Of a stretch of DNA of 53,713 nucleotides, positions 23,362-33,010 are shown one piece after another. The stretch spans positions 1,047 through 54,759 of the forward strand of contig DBEP01000108.1 in NCBI GenBank assembly GCA_002294045.1, read 5' to 3'. The stretch comes from Lachnoclostridium sp. UBA903 (lineage in GTDB: Bacteria; Bacillota; Clostridia; Lachnospirales; Lachnospiraceae). How positions within the stretch are numbered: position 1 is the stretch's first letter; the number at the start of each line of letters is the position of its first letter. The notes beneath the pieces were generated by a model. It was given only the letters and a program-made list of their open reading frames with translations, was not told the DNA's origin and ran no database searches. The translations under genes and the position numbers were made by a program.

Positions 23362-24870
23362 ATGGAAGCATTAAGAGCAAAAGAAATTGCAAAAGCAGTG
23401 GACGGAATTATTTTATGCGGAGATGAAAATACAAGGATTACTTCAGTTGGTATAAATTCCCGAAACATGGAAACGGATTCCCTTTTTATACCCCTTATAG
23501 GGGAAAGGGCGGACGCCCATGACTATATAGAAGATGCCTTTCACAACGGTGCGGCGGCCTGTTTTACCGGCAGAGACGTGATTCTGAATAAAGATAAAGT
23601 ATATATCAGAGTGGAGGATACCCTTAAGGCACTGCAGGCTTTGGGGACATTCTACAGGAGCAGGTTTCCCATGCCGGTAATCGGCATTACGGGCAGTGCA
23701 GGCAAAACCACCACCAAGGAAATGGTTGCGGCCGCATTAGGTATGAAATATAACGTACTGAAAACGGAAGGCAATATGAACAGCCAGGTAGGTCTGCCGC
23801 TTATGATGCTTCGCATGGATTCAGGGCATGATATTGCAGTAATTGAGATGGGAATGAGCGAAGAAGGGGAAATGGCAAAACTGGCTGAGATAGCGAAACC
23901 CGAAGCTGCCGTTGTGACGAATATCGGTGTATCCCATATTGCACAATTAAAAACCAGGGAAAATATCCTGAAAGAAAAATTAAATATAATAAATTCCTTT
24001 GATAAGGGCTCCGTTTTATTTATTAACGGAAATGATGATTTGTTAAGTAAATTATATAAAAATGATAAAAATGGTACGGAAAGCCCAAATATGTGCGAAC
24101 AAACCAGGGAAAAGTTCCTGAACGCAGATTTAACAGCCTTCGGCACGGAGGAATACTGCGATTACCGGGCAGAGAACATACGGATGGCAGGCGGGGAGAC
24201 CCGTTTTATATTAAGGAAGAAACAAAAACCCGAATTACCGTTGCCAAATCAATCAGATAACGGAACCGGTTTTTTGGGCAAAAGAGAGGACAGCCTGCCC
24301 GGTGACGGAGAGGAAATTATACTAAAGGTTTTAGGAATGCATAATGTGTCCAATGCTTTGGCGGCCCTGGCTGTTGCCGAACATTACCATATTCCGGTAA
24401 GTGTTGCGAAGAAGGGTCTGGAAGAGTATCAGCCCATAGCTATGAGGGGCCAGGTTAAAGAAGTAAACCGGGTAAAAGTAATCGACGATTCCTACAATGC
24501 CAGCCCCGATTCCATGAAAAGCGGAATAGATGTGCTGCTGGAGCTGGAAGGAATTAAAAAAAGGATAGCCGTATTGGCGGATGTGATGGAATTAGGGGAA
24601 CTGTCCGGGCAGTGCCATTATGACGTGGGTGTATATATTTCGGAACGGAAAGTAGATGAAGTAATTACCATCGGAAAAGAAGCGTCTTACATTGCTAAGG
24701 CAATTCAGGATAAAAAGGCAGATATAATAACACATGTCTTTATGAATAATGAGGACGCCGTCCATTATTTGCTGCCGAATATAAAAGCAGGGGACGGTAT
24801 TTTGGTAAAAGGTTCCCGGGGAATGAAAACCGATGAAATCGTTAAGGCCGTCCTGCAGAAAAAGCAATAA
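23362..24870 (+). CDS. murF: UDP-MurNAc-pentapeptide synthetase (MurF)
   Basis: Adds D-Ala-D-Ala to complete the stem peptide. It has 502 residues, somewhat longer than the common 450-460. The ATP loop GSAGKTTT is at 111-118; DDSYNASPDSM and KGSRGMK towards the end are typical. The extra length comes from two hydrophilic insertions, roughly residues 235-255 and 287-315. They look like surface loops with no domain similarity. ATG 23362 follows CAGGAAG. It lies 83 bases after murE and 35 before priA. Confidence 0.93.
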   Translation: MEALRAKEIAKAVDGIILCGDENTRITSVGINSRNMETDSLFIPLIGERADAHDYIEDAFHNGAAACFTGRDVILNKDKVYIRVEDTLKALQALGTFYRSRFPMPVIGITGSAGKTTTKEMVAAALGMKYNVLKTEGNMNSQVGLPLMMLRMDSGHDIAVIEMGMSEEGEMAKLAEIAKPEAAVVTNIGVSHIAQLKTRENILKEKLNIINSFDKGSVLFINGNDDLLSKLYKNDKNGTESPNMCEQTREKFLNADLTAFGTEEYCDYRAENIRMAGGETRFILRKKQKPELPLPNQSDNGTGFLGKREDSLPGDGEEIILKVLGMHNVSNALAALAVAEHYHIPVSVAKKGLEEYQPIAMRGQVKEVNRVKVIDDSYNASPDSMKSGIDVLLELEGIKKRIAVLADVMELGELSGQCHYDVGVYISERKVDEVITIGKEASYIAKAIQDKKADIITHVFMNNEDAVHYLLPNIKAGDGILVKGSRGMKTDEIVKAVLQKKQ

Positions 24871-24905
24871 ACGGACGGAATGGAATATAAAGGTGGTGAT
24901 TTGGT

Positions 24906-27176
24906 ATGTCAGAATATGCAGATATTATTGTAGATATTTCCCATGAAAATTTAGATAAATCATACCAATACTCCATACCTGAGAAATTGAGGGAAGACGC
25001 TGTTATAGGAGCTATGGTAATCGTTCCTTTCGGAAAAGGGAACCGTTTCATTCAAGGATATATAGTAGGAATATCAGGAGAACCAAAGTGGAAGGTGGAC
25101 TTAATTAAGCCCATTCATCAGATTGTAAGCAACGCTTTGGTAATTGAAAGCCAGCTTATCAGTCTGGCTTATTGGATTAAGGAAACCTTCGGGGCAACCA
25201 TGAATGATGCTCTAAAGACAGTGATTCCGGTTAAAAAATCAGTAAAACAAAGAGAAAAGAAAACCATAGGCTTGGCTGTAACAACGGAAGAAGCTTATAA
25301 ATACCTGGAGACATTCCGGATTAAGAATAATAAGGGAAGGGTCCGTCTGCTGGAAGAAATGCTCGGCCTTTCTAAGGTGCAAAACGGTGATTTAGCGGAA
25401 ATGGACTACGAGCTTGCTGTCCACAAATTAAATATTGCAAGAACCACAATAAGGGACTTAGAAAACCTGGGTATTATTACTACAAAAGTAGAAAGGTTGT
25501 ACCGGAATCCGTTAAGCAATACAATGACGGAAAAAGAGCATATAATATTATCGGAAGAGCAGCGGCATATTGCGGACGGGATAATAAAGGATTATAAAGC
25601 CGGAAACCGGAAAACCTACCTGATTCATGGAGTTACCGGCAGCGGCAAGACAGAGGTTTACCTGGAGATAATCTCTTTTGTAATCGGCCAGGGCAAAAAA
25701 GTCATTATGCTGATTCCGGAGATTGCATTAACCTATCAGACGGTTATGCGGTTTTATCATCGTTTCGGCAGCCGTATCTCCATTATGAATTCCAGACTGT
25801 CCCAGGGGGAACGCTATGACCAGTTTCTGCGGGCGAAAAACGGGGATATTGATATTATGATAGGTCCCAGGTCCGCATTATTTACGCCTTTTAAAGACTT
25901 AGGACTGATTATTATGGACGAAGAGCATGAAGGCAGCTATAAAAGTGAAAATCCGCCCAAATACCATGCCAGGGAAGTAGCCATAGAGCGGGCAAAACTA
26001 TCGGGAGCCAGCGTCATCTTAGGGTCGGCAACCCCTTCCCTGGAATCTTATACCAAAGCGCTGCAGGGAGAATATGAACTGTATTCCCTGCCTTCCCGCA
26101 ACGGGGAAGGCAGAATGCCAAAGATTTGGATTGAAGATTTGAGGGAAGAATTAAAGAAAAAAAACAAGTCTGTCTTCAGCCTGCGCCTGAAGGAATTAAT
26201 ACAGGACAGACTGGATAAAAAGGAACAAATTATTTTGTTTATCAACCGGAGAGGATATGCAGGATTTGTTTCCTGCAGAAGCTGTGGTCATGTTATGAAA
26301 TGTCCCCATTGTGACGTATCCCTGACCGCTCATAATAACGGAGCGCTCCTCTGCCATTATTGCGGACATGAAGAAACAATGCCGTCCGTATGTCCGACCT
26401 GCGGCTCCAGGTACATTGCCGCATTTGGAACCGGAACCCAGAAAGTGGAAGAATTGGTCAAAAAAGAATTTCCGGGGGCAAGAGTCTTGCGTATGGACAC
26501 GGATACGACGAAAACGAAGGACGGGCATGAAAAAATACTGGCCGCTTTTGCCAATCAGGAAGCAGATATTCTGGTTGGTACCCAGATGATTGTAAAAGGC
26601 CACGATTTTCCCGTGGTAACCCTGGTAGGAATCCTGGCTGCCGATTTATCCCTTTATGCCTCCGATTACCGGGCTGCCGAGAGAACGTATCAGCTCTTAG
26701 TCCAGGCTGCCGGCAGGGCCGGACGGGGTAAGCTTCCGGGGGAAGTGGTCATCCAGACCTATCATCCGGACCATTACAGCATAACGGCTGCCAGCAGGGA
26801 TGATTATATCAGTTTTTACAACCAGGAAATGAACTTTAGGGAATTGCTGAAATATCCCCCGGCAGCTCATATTTTAGCCATACTGACAGCTTCCAGAGAG
26901 GAAAACAAAGCCGTATTTGCCGCAAAGCTTCTTGGAGGGGCGGCCAAAGAATGGGCGGATACGGAGCAGGCGGAAAAGGAGACGGTTATTATAGGACCTG
27001 CGGCCGCCGTTTTGTCCAAAGCCAATGATATTTACCGATACATGATTTATGTTAAGCAATCGGATTATGAATGGTTAATCTGTTTGAAAAACTATCTGGA
27101 AGGTTATATCAATTTTTCCGAACATTTTAACGGATGCAGTATACAATTTGATTTTAATCCGATGAGCGGTTATTAG
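24906..27176 (+). CDS. priA: Primosomal helicase PriA
   Basis: Restarts stalled replication forks by recognising fork DNA and loading the helicase. It has 756 residues. In order: an N-terminal 3'-end-binding region, Walker A GVTGSGKT (242-249), the DEEH box (MDEEHEGSYK), a zinc-binding segment with four Cys pairs (CRSCG, CPHCD, CHYCG, CPTCG), and the C-terminal helicase lobe (QAAGRAGRG). ATG 24906 has AAAGGTGGT upstream. It starts the priA-def-fmt-rsmB-rlmN block conserved in Firmicutes. Confidence 0.96.
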   Translation: MSEYADIIVDISHENLDKSYQYSIPEKLREDAVIGAMVIVPFGKGNRFIQGYIVGISGEPKWKVDLIKPIHQIVSNALVIESQLISLAYWIKETFGATMNDALKTVIPVKKSVKQREKKTIGLAVTTEEAYKYLETFRIKNNKGRVRLLEEMLGLSKVQNGDLAEMDYELAVHKLNIARTTIRDLENLGIITTKVERLYRNPLSNTMTEKEHIILSEEQRHIADGIIKDYKAGNRKTYLIHGVTGSGKTEVYLEIISFVIGQGKKVIMLIPEIALTYQTVMRFYHRFGSRISIMNSRLSQGERYDQFLRAKNGDIDIMIGPRSALFTPFKDLGLIIMDEEHEGSYKSENPPKYHAREVAIERAKLSGASVILGSATPSLESYTKALQGEYELYSLPSRNGEGRMPKIWIEDLREELKKKNKSVFSLRLKELIQDRLDKKEQIILFINRRGYAGFVSCRSCGHVMKCPHCDVSLTAHNNGALLCHYCGHEETMPSVCPTCGSRYIAAFGTGTQKVEELVKKEFPGARVLRMDTDTTKTKDGHEKILAAFANQEADILVGTQMIVKGHDFPVVTLVGILAADLSLYASDYRAAERTYQLLVQAAGRAGRGKLPGEVVIQTYHPDHYSITAASRDDYISFYNQEMNFRELLKYPPAAHILAILTASREENKAVFAAKLLGGAAKEWADTEQAEKETVIIGPAAAVLSKANDIYRYMIYVKQSDYEWLICLKNYLEGYINFSEHFNGCSIQFDFNPMSGY

Positions 27177-27241
27177 ATAAGAGGTTATTGACAGAAAGGC
27201 AGAAAAAAGATATCATAATAATTCCAGAAAGGGTGTAAAAT

Positions 27242-27724
27242 ATGGCTATTCGAAATATTCGATTAATAGGTGATAAAATATTGACAAAACGTTCCAAAGA
27301 GATTACGGAAATGACTCCGAAACTTAAGATGCTTATAGAGGATATGCTTGAAACCATGCTTCAGGCTGAAGGGGTCGGTTTAGCGGCTCCCCAGGTGGGG
27401 ATACTAAAACGCCTGATTGTCATTGACGTATCGCCGGAGGGAGACAGCCCCATTGTTTTAATTAATCCGGAGATTATAGAAACGGACGGGGAACAGACAG
27501 GGGAAGAAGGCTGCCTGAGCGTACCGGGCAAGTCAGGTCTGGTTACAAGACCGAATTATGCTAAGGTAAAAGCCTTAAATGAAAATATGGAGGAAATCAT
27601 AGTGGAGGGCACGGAACTCCTTGCCCGGGCACTTTGCCACGAAATTGACCATTTAAACGGCGTTTTATATGTGGATAAGGTAATAGGCGGATTGCATTCC
27701 GCATCGGATACGGAAGAAGAATAG
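27242..27724 (+). CDS. def: Peptide deformylase
   Basis: Removes the formyl group from new proteins. It has 160 residues, with motif I GVGLAAPQVG (44-53), motif II EEGCLSVPG with metal ligand Cys91, and motif III HEIDH with His133/His137 ligands and Glu134 catalytic. It lies 65 bases after priA and 148 before fmt, its functional partner. Confidence 0.96.
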   Translation: MAIRNIRLIGDKILTKRSKEITEMTPKLKMLIEDMLETMLQAEGVGLAAPQVGILKRLIVIDVSPEGDSPIVLINPEIIETDGEQTGEEGCLSVPGKSGLVTRPNYAKVKALNENMEEIIVEGTELLARALCHEIDHLNGVLYVDKVIGGLHSASDTEEE

Positions 27725-27872
27725 ATTAAAAATCTCTTAAAGTTTATAAAGTCTTTCTTAACCTATAGATTTTGTTAGATAATTTTTATATAATTAATGT
27801 AATCCACAGGCAGTTTCTGTAAAAGAATGCTTTTGATTACTTAAGATTTCTGTTAACAGGAGGTATTTATAA

Positions 27873-28823
27873 ATGAATATTGTATATATGGGAACACCGG
27901 ATTTGGCGGCAGTTATACTGGATAAATTAATTCGTTCGGAACACAGAATTCTTGCAGCGGTAACGCAGCCTGATAAACCAAAGGGCAGGGGCAATCAGGT
28001 ACAAATCACTCCGGTAAAGGAACTTGCCCTAAAGCATAATATTCCGGTATTGCAGCCAAACAGGGTGAAGGAAGAAGGTTTTCTTCCGGTCCTGGCAAAG
28101 TTTAACCCGGATATTATCGTTGTAGCGGCTTTTGGCCAGATTCTGCCGAAATCTGTCTTGGAACTGTCTGAATACGGATGCATTAATGTTCATGCGTCCT
28201 TGCTCCCGAAATACCGCGGTGCGGCTCCCATCCAATGGTCCATAATCGATGGGGAAGAAAAAACCGGAGTTACTATTATGCATATGGATGCCGGGATTGA
28301 TACCGGCGATATGATTATGAAAGCGGAGGTTCCCATTGAAGCGAAAGAAACCGCGGGAAGCCTGCATGATAAATTAGCGGTATGCGGCGGTGACTTATTA
28401 TTAAAAGCACTTACTGCAATTGAAAACGGAACTGCCCCCAGGGAAAAACAGAAGGAGGAAGAAGCCTCCTATGTCAGGGTACTTGACAAATCCATGGGAC
28501 AGATTGATTTTAACCGTTCCGCGTCGGAGATTGAGCAGCTGATAAGGGGACTGAATCCCTGGCCAAGTGCGTATACGTATTTAGACGGCAAAACTCTTAA
28601 AATATGGGATGCAGACGTAATACCGGAGGAATCGGAAGGAAAAATCGGCCAGATTATTTCCGTTACAAAAGATTCCATCATCGTAAAAACCTTAAAGGGA
28701 AATTTGGCTGTTAAGGAGCTGCAGCTGGAAGGAAAGAAGCGGATGCCGGTGGATGTTTTCTTAAGAGGTTATTCCATAGTTCCGGGCATTTTTCTAAATA
28801 ATAAGAAGGAAGAAGGAATATAA
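27873..28823 (+). CDS. fmt: Methionyl-tRNA formyltransferase
   Basis: Formylates initiator Met-tRNA using 10-formyl-tetrahydrofolate. It has 316 residues. The catalytic core shows INVHASLLPKYRGAAP (Asn and His of the active site) and DTGDMI (Asp). The C-terminal OB-like domain is of standard length. ATG 27873 has AGGAGG upstream. Its 3' end is followed within 11 bases by the third copy of the structured repeat. Confidence 0.96.
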   Translation: MNIVYMGTPDLAAVILDKLIRSEHRILAAVTQPDKPKGRGNQVQITPVKELALKHNIPVLQPNRVKEEGFLPVLAKFNPDIIVVAAFGQILPKSVLELSEYGCINVHASLLPKYRGAAPIQWSIIDGEEKTGVTIMHMDAGIDTGDMIMKAEVPIEAKETAGSLHDKLAVCGGDLLLKALTAIENGTAPREKQKEEEASYVRVLDKSMGQIDFNRSASEIEQLIRGLNPWPSAYTYLDGKTLKIWDADVIPEESEGKIGQIISVTKDSIIVKTLKGNLAVKELQLEGKKRMPVDVFLRGYSIVPGIFLNNKKEEGI

Positions 28824-28833
28824 TAAGGAATAA

Positions 28834-28923
28834 ATGAAAGCGGAGAGAGGAAATTGCAAGCTTGCTTGTAATTTCCGACCGGAGCAACAAGATCATGAAC
28901 ACTCTTTTTGTTCATGATATAAT
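28834..28923. repeat. Third, dispersed copy of the structured repeat
   Basis: It begins ATGAAAGCGGAG, has hairpin 1 GGAAATTGCAAG/CTTGTAATTTCC (28849-28876), the shared block GGAGCAACAAGATCATGAAC, hairpin 2 ATCATGAAC/GTTCATGAT (28892-28918) and ends TATAAT. It is related to the tandem copies 7.8 kb upstream, but the hairpin 1 sequence is quite different while still paired. Confidence 0.8.
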
Positions 28924-29003
28924 AAATTGAAATTATCTGTAACTTTGTTTACGAAACGGATTGTAAGCAAGATTGCACTTTAGAGTGCAGAGAGGAGGAA
29001 ATT

Positions 29004-29699
29004 ATGTTAATACCATATTTTGATCCCACATATTATTTGGTTATCATCGGTGCTTTGCTTTCTCTGGCCGCTTCTGCCAGGGTAAGGTCCACCTTTACTA
29101 AGTACAGCAAGGTAAGAAGCCTGTCGGGCATGACCGGTGCGCAGGCCGCAGAAAGGATTCTTCGTTCGGCAGGTATTTATGATGTAACCGTTATGCATGT
29201 AAGCGGAAATTTAACGGACCATTATGATCCCAGGGATAAAACCCTTAAGCTGTCCGACAGTGTCTATGAACAAAGTTCCGTAGCCGCCATTGGAGTAGCC
29301 GCTCACGAATGCGGCCATGCCATCCAGCATGATACGGGTTATGTGCCCCTTCGTTTGAGGACGGTGTTTGTTCCTGTGGCCAATATTGGAGCCACCGTAT
29401 CCTGGCCCTTGATTCTTATCGGTTTATTATTCGGTTATTCACAGACCTTAATTGATATAGGTATCATTTTATTTACCTGTGCCGTATTATTCCAGATTAT
29501 TACTCTGCCGGTTGAATTGAATGCTTCTTCCAGAGCGGTAAAAATTCTGGATGATACCGGGATTTTATACAGTGAGGAAGTCACCCATACCAAGAAAGTA
29601 CTTGGTGCGGCGGCCTTAACCTATGTAGCCGCCGCTGCTGCCTCCATCCTCCAGCTTTTAAGACTGGTAATCTTATTCGGAGGCAGAAGACGTGACTGA
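29004..29699 (+). CDS. Membrane zinc metallopeptidase (YugP/Zn_peptidase_2 family)
   Basis: 231 residues. One helix near the N-terminus, the zinc motif HECGH (His101, Glu102, His105), then two or three further helices (about 120-170 and 200-225). It matches the YugP family of membrane metallopeptidases, whose substrates are unknown. ATG 29004 follows GAGGAGG. Its last 8 bases overlap the GTG start of rsmB, a layout that suggests co-translation. Confidence 0.88.
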   Translation: MLIPYFDPTYYLVIIGALLSLAASARVRSTFTKYSKVRSLSGMTGAQAAERILRSAGIYDVTVMHVSGNLTDHYDPRDKTLKLSDSVYEQSSVAAIGVAAHECGHAIQHDTGYVPLRLRTVFVPVANIGATVSWPLILIGLLFGYSQTLIDIGIILFTCAVLFQIITLPVELNASSRAVKILDDTGILYSEEVTHTKKVLGAAALTYVAAAAASILQLLRLVILFGGRRRD

Positions 29700-31056
29700 T
29701 AAAAAGGAGCCGGTAAATCCCAGGGATATTGCTTTGGGCATATTAACGGAGATAACAGAAGGCAGCAATTTCAGCCATATGGTAATAAACCGGACTCTGA
29801 ACCGGCACCAGTATTTAAAAAAGCAGGACAGAGCTTTGATTACGCGGCTCTGCGAAGGAACTGCAGAACGGATGCTTACGCTGGACTATATCATAAACCG
29901 GTATTCCAGCGTAAAGGTTAATAAAATGAAGCCTTTTATCCGTACTCTTTTAAGAATGAGCGTGTATCAGATTAAATATATGGATCAGATTCCGGACTTT
30001 GCAGTCTGTAATGAAGCGGTCCGGCTGGCTAAAAAAAGAGGTTTCGGGCATCTTTCCGGATTCGTCAACGGAGTGCTGAGAAATGTAATCCGTAATCCGG
30101 AAAGGGTCATTTTTCCCGATGAAGAGAAGGAAAGGGAAAGTTTTTTAAGCGTGGCTTATTCCGTTCCGGAATGGCTGGTGAAGCAATTGCTTGCCCAATA
30201 TGATTATTCTGCGGTAAGGCAGATGTTAAAGGCTTCCCTTCAGCCTGCAAAGACTACCATCAGGTGTAATACGGACAAAATAGCCGCGAATGAATTAAGC
30301 AATCTGCTGGAACAAAATCAGGTTACGGTTAAGCCCGGAACTTATATGCCATATGCTCTTAAAATTGATGGTTATGATTACTTAAGCGAACTGGATTCTT
30401 TCAAAAAGGGGTATTTTCAGGTGCAGGATGAAAGTTCCATGCTGGTGGGGGCCGTATCAGGGGTAAAAAGCGGAGACTATGTAATTGACGTATGCGCTGC
30501 CCCGGGAGGGAAATCCCTTCATCATGCCGAATTATTAAAATCCACCGGCCAGGTGGATGCCAGAGATGTATCGGAATTCAAGGTTAACTTAATCCGGGAA
30601 AATATCGGCCGCTTAGGATACGTTAATATCAAGACGTGTGTTAAGGACGCCCTGGTTCCGGACAGGGAAAGTATAGAAAATGCCGATATCGTTATCGCAG
30701 ATTTACCTTGTTCAGGTTTGGGCGTAATCCGCAGAAAGCCTGATATAAAATATAATATGACCGAAGAGAAGCAGCATGATTTAGTACAACTGCAGCGGAA
30801 AATTCTTTCCGTTGTACATCAATATGTGAAAAAAGGCGGTATTTTGCTGTATTGTACCTGTACCGTAAATAGGAATGAAAATATGGAAAATGTCCGGTGG
30901 TTTTTATCACGCTATCCATTTAAATTAGATAATATAGACGAATTTCTTCCGCCATCCCTGTTAAGTGACACGACAAAGGAGGGTTATATACAATTACTGC
31001 CCGGAGTTCATGATACGGATGGTTTTTTTATTGCTAAATTAAAAAGAAATCTTTAA
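29692..31056 (+). CDS. rsmB: 16S rRNA (cytosine-967 C5) methyltransferase RsmB
   Basis: SAM-dependent enzyme that modifies 16S rRNA. It has 454 residues from GTG 29692, with GGAGG upstream inside the previous gene. An N-terminal NusB-like helical domain (about 1-140) precedes the Rossmann methyltransferase. The SAM loop DVCAAPGGKS, the motif DLPCSGLGV and the catalytic-cysteine motif TCTVNRNEN are intact. Confidence 0.94.
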   Translation: MTDKKEPVNPRDIALGILTEITEGSNFSHMVINRTLNRHQYLKKQDRALITRLCEGTAERMLTLDYIINRYSSVKVNKMKPFIRTLLRMSVYQIKYMDQIPDFAVCNEAVRLAKKRGFGHLSGFVNGVLRNVIRNPERVIFPDEEKERESFLSVAYSVPEWLVKQLLAQYDYSAVRQMLKASLQPAKTTIRCNTDKIAANELSNLLEQNQVTVKPGTYMPYALKIDGYDYLSELDSFKKGYFQVQDESSMLVGAVSGVKSGDYVIDVCAAPGGKSLHHAELLKSTGQVDARDVSEFKVNLIRENIGRLGYVNIKTCVKDALVPDRESIENADIVIADLPCSGLGVIRRKPDIKYNMTEEKQHDLVQLQRKILSVVHQYVKKGGILLYCTCTVNRNENMENVRWFLSRYPFKLDNIDEFLPPSLLSDTTKEGYIQLLPGVHDTDGFFIAKLKRNL

Positions 31057-31081
31057 AAATAGTACGATAAGGGAATTCAAT

Positions 31082-32125
31082 ATGTCAAAAATTGATATAA
31101 AATCTCTGAACCCGGATGAATTAAAAGAATTGCTGGCAAAGCTTTCGGACAAACCTTTTCGGGCAAAACAGATTTATGAATGGCTTCATGTAAAGTTGGT
31201 TTCTGATTTTGACGAAATGACCAATCTGCCCGGACAGCTGCGGGAACAGTTAAAGGAAATCAGTGAAATTACCAGCCTGTATATGGTGGATAAGCTGACC
31301 TCCCGGGAGGGTGAAACCACCAAGTTTTTATTCCGTCTATGGGACGGCAGAGTATTGGAAAGTGTTCTTATGAAGTACCATCATGGGAACAGCGTATGTA
31401 TTTCCTCCCAGGTAGGCTGCAGGATGGGCTGCCGTTTTTGTGCGTCCGCCATCGGCGGTCTTGAGAGAAATTTAAGTACTTCCGAAATGCTTGACCAGAT
31501 TTACCGCATACAGAAAATATCCGGTGAGAGAGTATCCAATGTGGTGGTAATGGGTACGGGCGAACCTTTGGACAATTACGGTAATCTTGTTAAATTTATA
31601 CGCATGATAACGGATGAAAAAGGCCTGAATATCAGTCAGAGAAATATAACGGTATCTACCTGCGGCCTGATAGATAAAATCAGAGCCCTGGCAGAAGAAA
31701 ATTTTCAGATTACCCTGGCCATATCCCTGCATGCCCCCAATGATTCGGTAAGGCGGCAGCTTATGCCCGTTGCCGGTAAGTATAGTATGGAAGAAATATT
31801 AAAAGCCTGTGTTTATTATTATGAAAAAACCGGGCGCAGGATTACGTTTGAATATAGTCTGGTGGAGGGACTCAATGATTTTACCGAGCATGCCCATGAG
31901 CTTGCAGCTCGGGTAAAAGGGCTGAACTGCCATATAAACCTGATTCCCGTAAACCCCATAAAAGAGAGAAATTACAGGCAGTCTGAAGCAAAAAACATAC
32001 AAAATTTCAAAAAAATACTTGAAAAATATAGGATTAATGTTACTATTAGAAGAGAAATGGGTACAGATATTGATGCGGCCTGCGGTCAATTAAGAAAGAG
32101 TTATATAGATAACACTTCTGAATAA
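31082..32125 (+). CDS. rlmN: Dual-specificity rRNA/tRNA C2-adenosine methyltransferase RlmN
   Basis: Radical-SAM enzyme that makes m2A2503 in 23S rRNA and m2A37 in tRNA. It has 347 residues. Cluster cysteines Cys113, Cys117 and Cys120 form CRMGCRFC, and the C-terminal methyl-carrying cysteine is Cys334 (AACGQL). MGTGEPLDN is characteristic. It depends on an Fe-S cluster, as supplied by the isc operon in this window. Confidence 0.96.
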   Translation: MSKIDIKSLNPDELKELLAKLSDKPFRAKQIYEWLHVKLVSDFDEMTNLPGQLREQLKEISEITSLYMVDKLTSREGETTKFLFRLWDGRVLESVLMKYHHGNSVCISSQVGCRMGCRFCASAIGGLERNLSTSEMLDQIYRIQKISGERVSNVVVMGTGEPLDNYGNLVKFIRMITDEKGLNISQRNITVSTCGLIDKIRALAEENFQITLAISLHAPNDSVRRQLMPVAGKYSMEEILKACVYYYEKTGRRITFEYSLVEGLNDFTEHAHELAARVKGLNCHINLIPVNPIKERNYRQSEAKNIQNFKKILEKYRINVTIRREMGTDIDAACGQLRKSYIDNTSE

Positions 32126-32271
32126 GTAATAATTCTGTATTTCAGATTTTCCCCGTGTAGATAGTGAAGCGAATGAAAAACGGTAATATACGATTTCTTC
32201 CGGAAACTGTCCGCGAGCCAGGTAAATCCGTTAAGGATTTGTCTGGTATTGAAATTCAAGGAGGTGTAAGC

Positions 32272-32994
32272 ATGAGATCATTTTCAATAACGGATATTGG
32301 AGAAAAACGGCAGATTAACCAGGACTATGTTTTTTGCGAAGAAAACGGTGTTGGCGGGCTGCCCAATCTGTTCATTGTTGCGGATGGAATGGGCGGTCAT
32401 AATGCCGGTGATTACGCATCCAGATTCTGCGTCGAGGCCTTTACGGAAAGAATCAGGTCAAACCAGCAGAAAACTCCAATTGGAATGATATCGGATGCAT
32501 TACAATATACCAATGATTTATTATTGGAAGAAGCCAGCGCAAAAAACGACCTGCAGGGCATGGGTACAACTTTTGTTGTAGCAACCATTATTGATTCCGT
32601 TCTGTATGTGGCAAATGTAGGAGACAGCAGGCTTTATATCATCCGGGACGGAATAAAACAGATTACCGAGGACCACTCCCTGGTTGAAGAAATGGCTAAG
32701 AACGGCGAAATTGACAGGAAGGATATGCGTTTTCATCCGAATAAGAACATAATTACAAGAGCCTTAGGAGCCAATACGACGGTGACACCGGATTATTTTG
32801 AGGTTGAATTAGCAGAAGGTGATATCGTGTTGATGTGTTCCGACGGATTGACTAATATGATGGAAGATAAAGAAATAATGGATATTGTCAGGGAATATGC
32901 CGGTGATTTGGAGTCGGCGGCCGGTACTTTGGTAAAGAGGGCCAATGAGAACGGCGGAAAAGATAATATATCCATTATAATTGTAGAAATGTAG
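32272..32994 (+). CDS. prpC: PP2C-type serine/threonine phosphatase PrpC
   Basis: 240 residues from ATG 32272 with AAGGAGGTG upstream. The longer frame from 32164 adds 36 residues unlike the family. Metal-binding motifs are in order: RQINQDY, VADGMGGH, NVGDSRLY, DHS, CSDGLTN and GGKDNISII. It removes phosphates placed by the PASTA kinase encoded 16 bases downstream. Confidence 0.95.
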   Translation: MRSFSITDIGEKRQINQDYVFCEENGVGGLPNLFIVADGMGGHNAGDYASRFCVEAFTERIRSNQQKTPIGMISDALQYTNDLLLEEASAKNDLQGMGTTFVVATIIDSVLYVANVGDSRLYIIRDGIKQITEDHSLVEEMAKNGEIDRKDMRFHPNKNIITRALGANTTVTPDYFEVELAEGDIVLMCSDGLTNMMEDKEIMDIVREYAGDLESAAGTLVKRANENGGKDNISIIIVEM

Positions 32995-33010
32995 AAAGAG
33001 GTGAGGTAGT

